Below are positions 36,501-44,964 of a DNA stretch of 64,000 nucleotides, piece after piece. A program made the translations under genes and the position numbers. The notes beneath the pieces are model-generated. The model made no database searches. It saw nothing but the letters and a program-made list of their open reading frames with translations, and was not told the DNA's origin. Numbering within the stretch: the stretch's first letter is position 1; each line of letters starts with the position of its first letter. This stretch comes from Thiorhodococcus drewsii AZ1 (GTDB lineage Bacteria > Pseudomonadota > Gammaproteobacteria > Chromatiales > Chromatiaceae), in the NCBI RefSeq assembly GCF_000224065.1, contig NZ_AFWT01000011.1:1-64000 (forward strand), read 5' to 3'.

Positions 36501-37154
36501 GTGAATTGGAAACGCATTGCCTTGACGGCCTACATGCTGACGCCTTTGACACTGGTCGCCCCCGTGGCGATGGCGGCCGATGAGCTGGATCACGAACATC
36601 GCCAGCATGGTGCGCATGTTCACGGAGAAGGAGAGCTTCTCATTGCGCTCGAAGACGCAACGCTGGAAATGAGCTTCAGAATCCCGGGCATGGATCTGGT
36701 CGGTTTCGAGCACGCGGCCACGACGCCCGAGGAAAAAGAAACCATACAGAATATGAAGGCCTACTTGCGGAATGGCGATCAGGTGTTCGAGCTGACAGGA
36801 TCGCCTGAGTGCCGACTGCAGCGTTCCAGCGCCTTGTTTGCCATGACCTCACATGCCCACCACCATCATGATGGAGATGAAGAACCCGGCCATGCCGACC
36901 ACCATGAGGAACACCAGGATGGTGAGCACTCGGGGCATGCGGAGTTCCATGTCAAATATACATACGCGTGCGCGCAGCCGGAGCAGCTTGAGACCATTGT
37001 CTTCAAGATCTTCGAGGGACATGAAGCGATACAAAAGGTCAAGGCCGTGACGATCGTCGCCGATGAACAATCGGCCGCGACGCTGACGGCGGACCATCCG
37101 ACGATCAGAATCAAGGAATGTCGATTGGAGCTTGGTGGTCGGTGTTTGATGTAA
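36501..37154 (+). CDS. DUF2796 periplasmic zinc-binding protein (PA4063-like)
   Basis: A 217-residue exported protein. Signal peptide about 1-28, then HEHRQHGAHVHGEGELLIAL, the DUF2796 opening, and two His-rich loops (AHHHHDGDEEPGHADHHEEH and the following residues) able to bind zinc. Start is GTG with TGGAG 11 bases upstream. In P. aeruginosa the homologue PA4063 heads a Zur-regulated operon with an ABC ATPase, a permease and a DUF3299 lipoprotein, implicated in periplasmic zinc handling. Here the first two partners follow directly. Confidence 0.85.
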   Translation: MNWKRIALTAYMLTPLTLVAPVAMAADELDHEHRQHGAHVHGEGELLIALEDATLEMSFRIPGMDLVGFEHAATTPEEKETIQNMKAYLRNGDQVFELTGSPECRLQRSSALFAMTSHAHHHHDGDEEPGHADHHEEHQDGEHSGHAEFHVKYTYACAQPEQLETIVFKIFEGHEAIQKVKAVTIVADEQSAATLTADHPTIRIKECRLELGGRCLM

Positions 37155-37202
37155 GGCTCGCCTCGGATGTGGTCGCGACTGGAATCATCGGAGGTTGAGG
37201 CG

Positions 37203-37922
37203 TTGGTTATCGAGATCGAGGATCTGGAGTTCCGCTGGCAGCCGGGCGCACCCAGGGTGCTGGCTATCGAAGATCTGAGGGTTGCCCAGGGGGAACGTCT
37301 CTTCATCAAGGGTCCCAGCGGCAGCGGCAAGAGCACCCTGTTGAGCCTGATCTCGGGGGTGACGACCGCCGCCACAGGCTCGGTTCGCGTCCTCGACCAG
37401 GCCCTGGAGCGGCTCGGCAGCATCAAGCGCGACCATTTTCGTGCCGATCACATCGGCTACATCTTCCAGATGTTCAATCTGATTCCCTATCTCTCGGTGG
37501 TCGACAATGTGACCCTGCCATGCCGGTTCTCGGCCCGCCGCCGCGCCAATGCGCTTTCACGGAGCAGGGATCTCGACACCGAGGCGCGACGTCTGCTGCG
37601 GCAGCTCGATATGGATCATCCCGATCTCCATCGGCGGGCGGTCACGACCCTGAGTGTCGGTCAACAACAGCGCGTGGCGGCCGCCCGCGCCTTGATGGGC
37701 GCGCCCGAGCTGCTGATCGCCGACGAGCCGACCTCTGCGCTGGATGCGGATCGGCGCGAGTCCTTTATCCAGCTTTTGTTCGACGAATGCCGCGCGTCCG
37801 GCGCGACCCTGGTGTTCGTCAGCCATGACGCCTCGCTGGAGCCGCTGTTCGACCGAACCCTGGACCTCGCCGCCGTCAATCGCGCGGCTCCGCCGGCCTT
37901 GGCTGGAATGGGGGAGGGCTGA
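37203..37922 (+). CDS. ABC transporter ATPase of the LolD/MacB type (PA4064-like)
   Basis: A 239-residue nucleotide-binding subunit: Walker A GPSGSGKST, Q-loop YIFQMFNL, signature LSVGQQQR, Walker B LLIADEPTSALD and switch histidine in FVSHDAS. Start TTG 37203 has GGAGG eight bases upstream; an ATG at 37167 lacks one. It overlaps nothing and is three bases from the permease gene. Pairing with an FtsX-like permease and DUF2796 points to the PA4063-PA4066 type, where substrate (zinc, a zinc chelate or lipoprotein) is uncertain. It is not ZnuC. Confidence 0.85.
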   Translation: MVIEIEDLEFRWQPGAPRVLAIEDLRVAQGERLFIKGPSGSGKSTLLSLISGVTTAATGSVRVLDQALERLGSIKRDHFRADHIGYIFQMFNLIPYLSVVDNVTLPCRFSARRRANALSRSRDLDTEARRLLRQLDMDHPDLHRRAVTTLSVGQQQRVAAARALMGAPELLIADEPTSALDADRRESFIQLLFDECRASGATLVFVSHDASLEPLFDRTLDLAAVNRAAPPALAGMGEG

Positions 37923-37925
37923 GCC

Positions 37926-39185
37926 ATGGCGATCCTGTCTCTGGCTTGGAAGAGCCTCCTGAACCGCCGCTTCACCGCGTTGCTGACGCTGATCTCCATC
38001 GCGCTGAGCGTCACCCTTCTGGTCGGCGTCGAGCGGCTGCGGACCGAGGCGCGGGCCAGCTTCGCCAGCACCCTCTCGGGCACGGACCTGATCGTCGGCG
38101 CGCGCAGCGGTCCGGTGCAGCTGCTGTTGTATTCGGTGTTCCGTATCGGCGACGCGACCAACAACATCTCCTGGGAGAGCTACCAGGACATCGCCGCGCA
38201 TCCCAAGGTTGACTGGACCGTGCCCATCTCGCTCGGCGATTCCCATCGCGGGTTTCGCGTCTTGGGGACTACTGGAGCTTACTTCGAGCACTACCGCTAC
38301 GCGCGTGATCGCCGGCTGGTCATCGACCAAGGGCAGCGGTTCGAGGATCTCTACGACGCCGTGCTGGGTGCCGAGGTTGCCGAGAAACTGGGGTACCAGA
38401 TCGGCGATGCGATCATCGTCGCCCATGGGGCCAGCGATGTCAGCTTTGCGCGCCACGACGACAAACCCTTTCGCGTCTCGGGGATACTGGCCCGAACCGG
38501 GACGCCGGTCGATCGAACGGTGCACGTCAGCCTGGAGGCGATCGAGGCCATCCATGTCGATTGGCAGAGCGGCGCGCGGATTCCAGGCCTGTCGATCTCG
38601 GCCGAGCAGGCCAGGGCAATGGATCTGACCCCAAAGGCCATCACCGCCTTCCTGGTCGGACTCAAGTCCAAGATCGCCACCTTCCAGGTCCAGCGTTTCA
38701 TCAATGAGTATCCAGAGGAGCCACTGTCGGCCATCCTCCCCGGCGTCGCGCTCAGCCAGCTCTGGGATCTGATCGGAATCGCCGAGAACGCCCTGCTGAT
38801 CGTCTCCGCCTTCGTGGTCGTGGTCGGACTCTTCGGCATGCTGACCGCGCTCTTGACCAGTCTCGACGAGCGCCGCCGAGAAATGGCCATCCTGCGTTCG
38901 GTCGGCGCGCGCCCCGGCCATGTGTTCGCCTTGATCATGGGGGAGGCCGGCGTTCTCACGCTGCTGGGTCTGGTGTCGGGGATGGCCTTGCTCTATCTGT
39001 CCCTGATCCTGGGCCAGCCCATCATCGAGAGCCGGTTCGGGATCTTCATCCCCCTGGGCGGTCCGACGCCCTATGAATGGATCCTGCTCGGCGCCGTGCT
39101 CGTCGCGGGCGTTCTGGTCGGCAGCATCCCCAGCTACCGGGCCTACCGCTTGTCCTTGGCCGATGGGCTGTCGGTGCGGATCTAG
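37926..39185 (+). CDS. FtsX/MacB-like ABC permease (PA4065-like)
   Basis: A 419-residue permease: membrane helix 1 at about 17-38 (FTALLTLISIALSVTLLVGV), a large periplasmic domain (about 40-285), then three helices near 290-315, 340-365 and 385-405 with SLDERRREMAILRSVGARPG, the FtsX-domain coupling segment. This is the membrane partner of the ATPase three bases upstream. In related operons a DUF3299 lipoprotein comes next; here an IS481 element and an integrase relic start 90-130 bases downstream and separate the two. Confidence 0.88.
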   Translation: MAILSLAWKSLLNRRFTALLTLISIALSVTLLVGVERLRTEARASFASTLSGTDLIVGARSGPVQLLLYSVFRIGDATNNISWESYQDIAAHPKVDWTVPISLGDSHRGFRVLGTTGAYFEHYRYARDRRLVIDQGQRFEDLYDAVLGAEVAEKLGYQIGDAIIVAHGASDVSFARHDDKPFRVSGILARTGTPVDRTVHVSLEAIEAIHVDWQSGARIPGLSISAEQARAMDLTPKAITAFLVGLKSKIATFQVQRFINEYPEEPLSAILPGVALSQLWDLIGIAENALLIVSAFVVVVGLFGMLTALLTSLDERRREMAILRSVGARPGHVFALIMGEAGVLTLLGLVSGMALLYLSLILGQPIIESRFGIFIPLGGPTPYEWILLGAVLVAGVLVGSIPSYRAYRLSLADGLSVRI

Positions 39186-39273
39186 CTCGGACCGAGGCTG
39201 CGACATAGGACGCGCCCCTCTTTCCAACTCAACTCAAGAACCTCTATGAAGCCTCTACACACAAACCCGGCGG

Positions 39274-40293
39274 TCAGCGGTACAGGCCACCATTCATCGT
39301 TGATGTCCAGGTGTCAAGTCCCCGAAGATTGTATACCCGCTTTTTGAATAGTTCGGGGCGCTTCTCAGCCCAATCCTTGAGGGCTTGAATCGGAGCGATG
39401 TGCCCGAGTGCTTTTTGCGGAATGTGCTGGTTGTAGACCTGAACGTAGCGGGTGATGGTTTGCTCGAGACTCTGTGAAGAATCGAAGCGTGTGGTGGCCA
39501 GCACCTCGGCGATGCGCCCATTGAAGCGCTCGACCATGCCATTGGTCTGTGGGGTTCTGGGTTTGGTCAGGCGATGCTCGATGACGTGCTGGGCGCAGAC
39601 CTGATCGAAGCGATGCTGCCCGGTCGGCGAGCGCTCGCCCGTGGCGCAGAAACGGTCGGTGAACTCTTTTCCGTTGTCGGTGAGGATCTTGGAGAGGGCG
39701 AACGGCGCCTTGGCGATCAGGCGCTCGAGAAAGCCACTGGCTGAGGCCGCCGACTTATCGTCGAGGATCTCGACGTAGACCCAGCGAGTGGCACGGTCGA
39801 TCGCCGCGAAGAGGTATTTTCGGCGGTCTTCATCGGGCATCTGGGGCAGGTACTTGACGTCGACATGGACGAAGCCGGGGGCGTAGTCCTTGAAGGTCTT
39901 CACCGGACGCTTCGCGGTGTCCGCCTCCTGCGGGATCAGGGACTTGAGGTTGGAGACCCCGTGGCGACGCAGGCACCGATCGAGTGCCGAACGCGAGGCC
40001 TCGGGGTGGATGAATTCGCGGGTAACCGCCAACAGATCGTCGAGCGGCAGCAACAGCGTTTCACGCAGGGCCACCACGAGGACTTCCTGCTCGGGCGAGA
40101 GCGTCGTCGAGAGGCGGTGTGGGCGGTGCGAAGCATCTTCGACCACCGTGCGTCGTCGCCACTTCCTCACCGTCTGCACCGAGAGATTGTACTGGGCGGC
40201 GAGGACCTTGCTCGGCAACGTGGAGGCTTGCAGTTCACGACGAATCGCTGGGGTCGTGCGGGCGTTTTTGTGCAGGCGGATGTCCATCGGCAA
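39274..40293 (-). CDS. IS481-family transposase, apparently intact
   Basis: A 339-residue DDE transposase. N-terminal helix-turn-helix (LPSKVLAAQYNLSVQTVRKW). DDE residues are in FVHVDVKYLP, LTDNGKEFTD and the glutamate in NGMVERFNGRI, with DRATRWVYVEI between. The last dozen codons pass through the element's left end into flanking DNA, so the encoded tail after LRGLD is probably target-derived. It interrupts the zinc operon between the ABC permease and the second COG0523 gene, on the opposite strand. No frameshift is seen, so it may be active. Confidence 0.88.
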   Translation of the reverse strand: MPMDIRLHKNARTTPAIRRELQASTLPSKVLAAQYNLSVQTVRKWRRRTVVEDASHRPHRLSTTLSPEQEVLVVALRETLLLPLDDLLAVTREFIHPEASRSALDRCLRRHGVSNLKSLIPQEADTAKRPVKTFKDYAPGFVHVDVKYLPQMPDEDRRKYLFAAIDRATRWVYVEILDDKSAASASGFLERLIAKAPFALSKILTDNGKEFTDRFCATGERSPTGQHRFDQVCAQHVIEHRLTKPRTPQTNGMVERFNGRIAEVLATTRFDSSQSLEQTITRYVQVYNQHIPQKALGHIAPIQALKDWAEKRPELFKKRVYNLRGLDTWTSTMNGGLYR

Positions 40294-40315
40294 TCAGGTT
40301 CTCGGTCGGTTGTCA
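39312..40315 (-). mobile_element. IS481-family insertion sequence
   Basis: The left end TGTCAAGTCCCCGA (39312-39325) and the right end, read inward on the minus strand, TGACAACCGACCGA (40302-40315) are imperfect inverted repeats. CCAGG (39307-39311) and GCAGG (40316-40320) flank them and may be a worn target duplication. The left end is confirmed by a second fragment of the same element (44773) that shares GTCAAGTCCCCGA at its edge. The right end is less sure. Confidence 0.55.
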
Positions 40316-40628
40316 GCAGGATGACTGTGATTTCCGCGAGTGGCTGCTTCATGGCTCAAGTGCTCTAGCACCTCGCGGGCACGGAACAAAGGATAGCTCC
40401 GTCGAGGCAGATAATCACACGGGACGTAACACTTAAGAATGTCGCCGTCAAGGGCGGGGCGTAGAGGCATTCATGTGGCGACATGAAAGCCTAACAACTG
40501 ATTTCGCCGTTTGCGTGTACGATACCATCCTCCGCTCGTGGTTTACACAAAATCCCCTCGTGTGATGTAACGCCTTCCGTGCATCTTGCTCGCCAAGGCG
40601 TGATAAACGGAAGAACGGATATCTCCCC
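40316..40628. other. Intergenic region between IS481 and the integrase relic
   Basis: About 310 bases. It contains GCCTAAC (40489-40495), which matches the RYYYAAC core of integron attC sites, but no convincing GTTRRRY partner at attC distance was found. A true attI/attC site is therefore not claimed. No gene recognised. Confidence 0.35.
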
Positions 40629-41552
40629 ATGCTGCCTCTCCCGCCCGAGCTGTCCTCGTGGTTCGACGAGACCTTGTCTCGGCACGAGATCCCCGTTTAC
40701 CAGCGGCCGCACTATCGAAAGCGGCTGCGTTTCTATCTGGATTTCTGCGCGAAGTATGGCCACCGGGCGTTGGAGCGGAGCAGCGTCCGCGCCTTCCTGC
40801 GCAAGCTCGCGGAGAAGGGCCAGGATGACTGGATGCGCAAGCAGGCCGTGGACGCTGTGCGGCTGTACTTCGTGCAATGCCGGGAGGCTGGGGAGCACCG
40901 GGACGATCGGGATTCCGATGGGATCTCGCGCCCGCAAGTTCCTTCCGCATCAGCGCGCGCTCGGCGCGCCCAGGTGCAACTGACCAGCACCGAGCGCCGG
41001 ATCGCGGAGATTCCACCAATCTGCGCGGAGCCTGCGGGCCGCATCGTCGACGAAGCGGGCCAGAAGCACGCCGGCGCACGTCAGCGGACCGTGCCGCTGC
41101 CGGAGGTCTTGCTGCCGTCGCTGAGGGATCAGCTCGAGACCGTGGCCCGCGTCCACCGCGCGGATCTTGCTGCGGGATATGCCGGCACCTTTCTCCCGGA
41201 CCGCTTCGAGCAGACGTCGCGGTCGGCGGCGACGGAGCTCGCCTGGCAATGGCTCTTCCCGGCGGCCAGGTTGACCAGGATCCCCGGTACCTCGGAGCGG
41301 CGCCACTATCACCTTCACGAGACGGCCCTGCAGAAGGCGCTCCAGGCGGCGGTGCGGGCGTCTGGGATCCCAAAGCGGGCCTCGGCCCATACGCTGAGGC
41401 ACAGCTATGCCTCGCACCTGCTTCAGGCCAACTACGACATTCGCACGATCCAGGAACTGTTGGGCCATAGCCGCGTGAAGACCACGAGGATCTACACCCA
41501 CAGGGTGCCCAGTGTTACGGTGAAGGAGGCGAAGAGCCCGCTGGATTTTTGA
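40629..41552 (+). pseudogene. Integron integrase (IntI-type tyrosine recombinase), internally deleted
   Basis: The 307-codon frame has an N-terminal SAM-like domain ([20 protein letters not shown]). Its C-terminal catalytic region carries the integron-specific insert ([23 protein letters not shown]) and [20 protein letters not shown] plus IYTH, supplying the later His, Arg, His and Tyr. The middle, where the first catalytic arginine normally lies in a segment such as YG-GLR-ME-LRLRVKD, is missing; residues after [19 protein letters not shown] look frame-shifted. It is therefore probably inactive. No cassette array is recognisable beside it. It lies in the sense direction within the broken zinc operon. 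Confidence 0.75.
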
Positions 41553-41662
41553 TATCTGGCTCCCCGGCCTTTTCGATGCCTGGGACAGAGGCATCGTTCG
41601 CGCGGCAAGCAATGGTCGAACGCACGCCTTGAGATCCCCGACATTCATCGCGAGAACCCGAG

Positions 41663-42778
41663 ATGCCTGAATCCCTGATCCCCGTGACCCTGCTGACCGG
41701 CTTCCTCGGCAGCGGCAAGACCACAGTGCTCAATCACCTGGTGCGTCGGCCAGGGCTCGCCCGTACCCTGGTCATCATCAACGAGTTCGGCGAGGTGGGG
41801 CTGGATCATCTGCTGATGAGCCGCCTCCCAGACGACAGCGTCGTGGAGATGTCTAGCGGCTGCCTCTGCTGCACCATCCGCGGCGACCTCGTCAGCACGC
41901 TCAAGGATGCGCATTGGCGTTTTTCACGCGGTGGCGAGTCGCAGTTCGACCGTGTCGTCATCGAGACCACGGGGCTCGCCGACCCGGCACCCATCGTTCA
42001 GACGCTGATGACCGTGGGCGTCATCACTCGGCGCTACCGGTTCGACGGCGTCGTCACCACGGTCGACCTCACCAACGCCGAACGGACGCTGGATACCCAG
42101 CCGGAGGCGCTGAAGCAGGCCGCGATGGCGGATTGTCTGCTGCTGACGAAGGCGGACCTCGCCGAGCCCGCCGCGGTCACAGCACTCGAGCAACGTCTCC
42201 TCGCGATCAACCCCTCGGCGCGCCGCCTGCGCGTGCATAACGGCGCCGTCGCGCCGGACAGCCTGTTTGGACTGGGTCTGTTCGACCCGGCGACGAAGAT
42301 CCCGGATGTCGCGCGCTGGCTCAATGAAGAGGCCTTCCTGGACGCCCAGGATGCGCATGGTCATGACGCGCACCTGGGGCATGGCCATCATCACGACCAT
42401 GATCTCAATCGCCATGACGAGCGTATCGGCGCATTCTGTCTCGTTCTCGATCAGCCGCTGGACAGCGGACTGATCGATGCCTGGCTCGACCAGCAACTGT
42501 CGCTCTGCGGCAGAGACATGCTCCGCATCAAGGGGATCCTGAACGTTCAGGGGCGCTCTGGCCCCCTGGTCATACAGGGCGTGCAGCATGTTCGGCATCC
42601 AACCATGGAGCTCCCCGCCTGGCCTAGCGACGACCGCCGCTCGAAGCTGGTCTTCATCACCCGGGGTATTGCGCGGGAGACCATCGAGGCATCCCTCGGC
42701 GCCTTCATCAACGCTTGGCAGCAGGGGGAGACGTCCCCTGTCGGTGCCGGCAAGGATCGACAGGCGAACCCGACATGA
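41663..42778 (+). CDS. Second COG0523 GTPase with His-rich loop
   Basis: A 371-residue G3E GTPase: P-loop [14 protein letters not shown], metal motif [21 protein letters not shown] and LLTKADL for guanine. A His-rich stretch ([20 protein letters not shown]) separates the GTPase from the CobW_C domain and could store or hand over zinc. It belongs to another subgroup than the ZigA-like protein at 33008, closer to YjiA/CobW types. It begins 110 bases after the integrase relic and is followed by the DUF3299 lipoprotein, so it seems part of the zinc operon now cut off from its promoter. Confidence 0.87.
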   Translation: MPESLIPVTLLTGFLGSGKTTVLNHLVRRPGLARTLVIINEFGEVGLDHLLMSRLPDDSVVEMSSGCLCCTIRGDLVSTLKDAHWRFSRGGESQFDRVVIETTGLADPAPIVQTLMTVGVITRRYRFDGVVTTVDLTNAERTLDTQPEALKQAAMADCLLLTKADLAEPAAVTALEQRLLAINPSARRLRVHNGAVAPDSLFGLGLFDPATKIPDVARWLNEEAFLDAQDAHGHDAHLGHGHHHDHDLNRHDERIGAFCLVLDQPLDSGLIDAWLDQQLSLCGRDMLRIKGILNVQGRSGPLVIQGVQHVRHPTMELPAWPSDDRRSKLVFITRGIARETIEASLGAFINAWQQGETSPVGAGKDRQANPT

Positions 42779-42828
42779 TGTCGTCGTTATAGGCCGCCGG
42801 AATGATCGAAGCTGATCGGAGTATGAAT

Positions 42829-43458
42829 ATGCGAACAACCAAGGCCCCGTTGAGCGCGGCCCTGGTCCTGGCGCTCTTGCTGCTGAGCGCCTGCGGGCCA
42901 ACATCGGACAATCCGTCCGAGGCGTCGGATCCGGCTGGCTCCCGAACTGGGCTGACGGCCGAAGAACTGGCCGTCGATCCGCCCTCGGACGAGATCGCCG
43001 AACTCGACTGGGACGCGCTGATCCCCGAGGACTGGCGTCCGGAGAAGCTTCTGGAGGGTCTGAGCACGGACGGGACAAGCCTGGACGACATCTCGGACGA
43101 TGACCCGCGCGCCGCACCGATCATGCAAAAGCTCATGGCGCTATGGCAACAGGCACCAGTCGTGGACGCGCTAGAGGGTACCCGGGTGAAACTGCCCGGC
43201 TTCGTGGTGCCTCTGCAATTCGATTTGAGCGACGTGAGCGAATTCCTGCTCGTGCCCTATTACGGCGCCTGCATCCACGTTCCGCCGCCGCCCGCCAACC
43301 AGACCGTCCATGTCGTCCTGCCCAAGGGCGATGCCTACAACGGCGGTGTCTTCGACACGGTTTGGGTGACCGGTATCCTCAAGATCGAGCGCTTCTCGAG
43401 CGAGATGGCCGATGCGGGCTATCGCCTCGAGGCATTCGAGATCGCGCCCTATCCCTGA
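42829..43458 (+). CDS. DUF3299 lipoprotein (PA4066-like)
   Basis: A 209-residue lipoprotein: signal sequence with lipobox LLLSAC, then a linker rich in Asp, Ser and Pro. The DUF3299 domain has VKLPGFVVPLQFDLSDVSEF, LVPYYGACIHVPPPPANQTV and a final YRLEAFEIAPYP. ATG 42829 is preferred because GGAG (42818-42821) is seven bases upstream; ATG 42823 and 42802 are in frame too. The homologue PA4066 sits directly after the ABC permease in P. aeruginosa, so this gene was probably separated from 37926-39185 by the insertions. Confidence 0.85.
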   Translation: MRTTKAPLSAALVLALLLLSACGPTSDNPSEASDPAGSRTGLTAEELAVDPPSDEIAELDWDALIPEDWRPEKLLEGLSTDGTSLDDISDDDPRAAPIMQKLMALWQQAPVVDALEGTRVKLPGFVVPLQFDLSDVSEFLLVPYYGACIHVPPPPANQTVHVVLPKGDAYNGGVFDTVWVTGILKIERFSSEMADAGYRLEAFEIAPYP

Positions 43459-43544
43459 GCTGGGTGGAGCTCCGAGGAGTCACCCGCACTCTCAATGGTG
43501 ACGCGACCGAGGACACCAACTACTGGCAATGGCCAAGATGCAGG

Positions 43545-44519
43545 TCATTGCCCTTGGCAAAGTGGCATTGGCGGGGTAGGGGGCGCGGGATGCTCGCGTT
43601 TGTATCGGGCGATCTTCGGCTCGAGACTTTCTCGTGGCCAGTACCTCGGAGCGCCGATCTCCTGCAGACAGGATGCGTTCCAATAGGGGGCAGCTCCTGA
43701 TGGCGATCGGCCGAGCGCGACTGCGCGCGCGACGGCATTGACGTCGGCCGCCTCAGGATAGATGTACAGGGTGGTTGGATCCCCGTTCGTGAGCTCAACG
43801 ATCTCTCGAGCGTCCTGCGGTGGCCAGCTGGTGCAGCCGCTGCTGCGGCCGCTCGAGTAGTCCACCAGATTTCCCAGTGGCACGTAGCCCTTGTCATTCG
43901 CATAGGGACTGTCCGGATCGCGCAGTAGACAGGCCCCTTTGATCAATACCGCCGCGTGTCCGCCGAGTGCGCGCTGTTCGGCGTTTGCCGTCTCGCCCTC
44001 ACCCTCGAAGGGTATGAATGGGCGGACCAGAAGGGCATTCTGCTTGGCGGAGACGCGGTAGTAGCCCTTGAAAGAGGCTCGTGTCTCGCCGGTCACATAG
44101 ACTCCGCCCGCCGTCAGTCTCGAACCCAAGGCATTGCTGAAATGCTTCGCGCACCGTTTGTCGTTCTTGAAATCCGCGATACCGCTCAACGTGCGACCGC
44201 TGCCATGGCCTGACGAGATCGCGCGAAAGGACCGCTTGGCCTCGCAGATGATGAAGAACCGGCGCCCCGGTCGGCCATTGCGCTCAGTGTGCGGACGGGT
44301 GGCGTCCATGGCGAAGTAGCAAGGATTTCTGACGGCACCTTGCCTCACCTTGCGCAGGTAGAGCGCTCGCGCCCTTTCCAGGACTGGTGACGCGATTTGT
44401 CCTTCCCCTTCGCCGACATGGGCCTTCAACCAGGTCGGGATGCCCGAGGAGCGATCCCCAGCGAAGGAACAGGATGAGATCGCAAAGGCGATGAACGCGA
44501 TGAGGAGAGCGTGGCTCAT
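43545..44519 (-). CDS. Murein L,D-transpeptidase catalytic-domain (YkuD_2) lipoprotein
   Basis: A 324-residue protein. From ATG 44519 a short signal peptide ends in a lipobox (FAISSC). The domain resembles the YkuD_2 family: SGHGSGRTLSGIADF, GGVYVTGE, a GGHAAVLIKG segment where the catalytic histidine lies, and the nucleophile region SSGRSSGCTSW. Such enzymes act on peptidoglycan cross-links. The frame continues to 44630 with unrelated residues. It is convergent with the DUF3299 gene, 86 bases between stops. Confidence 0.7.
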   Translation of the reverse strand: MSHALLIAFIAFAISSCSFAGDRSSGIPTWLKAHVGEGEGQIASPVLERARALYLRKVRQGAVRNPCYFAMDATRPHTERNGRPGRRFFIICEAKRSFRAISSGHGSGRTLSGIADFKNDKRCAKHFSNALGSRLTAGGVYVTGETRASFKGYYRVSAKQNALLVRPFIPFEGEGETANAEQRALGGHAAVLIKGACLLRDPDSPYANDKGYVPLGNLVDYSSGRSSGCTSWPPQDAREIVELTNGDPTTLYIYPEAADVNAVARAVALGRSPSGAAPYWNASCLQEIGAPRYWPRESLEPKIARYKREHPAPPTPPMPLCQGQ

Positions 44520-44772
44520 GTGGTATCTCTGGTGGGCGGGCAGGTATGCGTCCGTCCTGCCGCACGGGTTCGGTCGCGCTGCCGTGAAGGCCGCGAGGCC
44601 CTTCAAGAAGACAGATCTCACTCGCATCAATCAATCCTCTCATCGAAACCTGTTGCGATTGGTTGGAGCTTCGTCCGCAGCATAGCGCCGCTCGTCGATG
44701 ATCGCTTCATCGCCTTGCGGGTTGCGGTGTGCTCGTGCGAACTCGACGACGATCTGCCGATGTCGAGCGGGA
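44520..44772. other. Intergenic region upstream of the transpeptidase gene
   Basis: About 250 bases with no supported gene, continuing into the IS481 scrap and the folP leader (together about 445 bases without a gene). It should hold the minus-strand promoter of the transpeptidase gene; none was clear. Confidence 0.35.
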
Positions 44773-44841
44773 GTCAAGTCCCCGACATGTGCTGGGATAT
44801 AGCGGCTGATGGTTTGCTTTGGTCTGTGGGATTCTGGGTTT
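44773..44841 (-). mobile_element. Scrap of a second IS481 copy
   Basis: Three blocks match the intact element in the same order and orientation: GTCAAGTCCCCGA (as at 39313), ATGTGCTGG with TGATGGTTTGCT (as at 39420-39463), and GGTCTGTGGGATTCTGGGTT (as near 39545, one mismatch). The stretches between are deleted, leaving about 70 of 1000 bases. It lies shortly before folP. Confidence 0.65.
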
Positions 44842-44964
44842 GATCCGTGGCTTTTCAGTGGGGTGGCGATCCGGGCGATGCCCGACTCGCCAGGACTGGA
44901 CGCTCGGCTTATCCTGCCCGATCTCTGTAAGACCAGACCTTCAACACCGACTCGGACCGCCGCG

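Noticed and set aside
36853-37097. His/Met-rich short frames on both strands over the DUF2796 gene
   Set aside because: They arise from alternative readings of the repeated histidine codons in the real gene.
37203-39185. ABC ATPase and permease as ZnuC and ZnuB
   Set aside because: The permease has the FtsX-type layout with one large periplasmic domain and four helices, and the ATPase is LolD/MacB-like; ZnuB would have seven or more helices.
40316-40628. Possible attI/attC recombination site next to the integrase relic
   Set aside because: Only one RYYYAAC core (GCCTAAC) was found; no partner GTTRRRY with a foldable spacer could be seen by eye.
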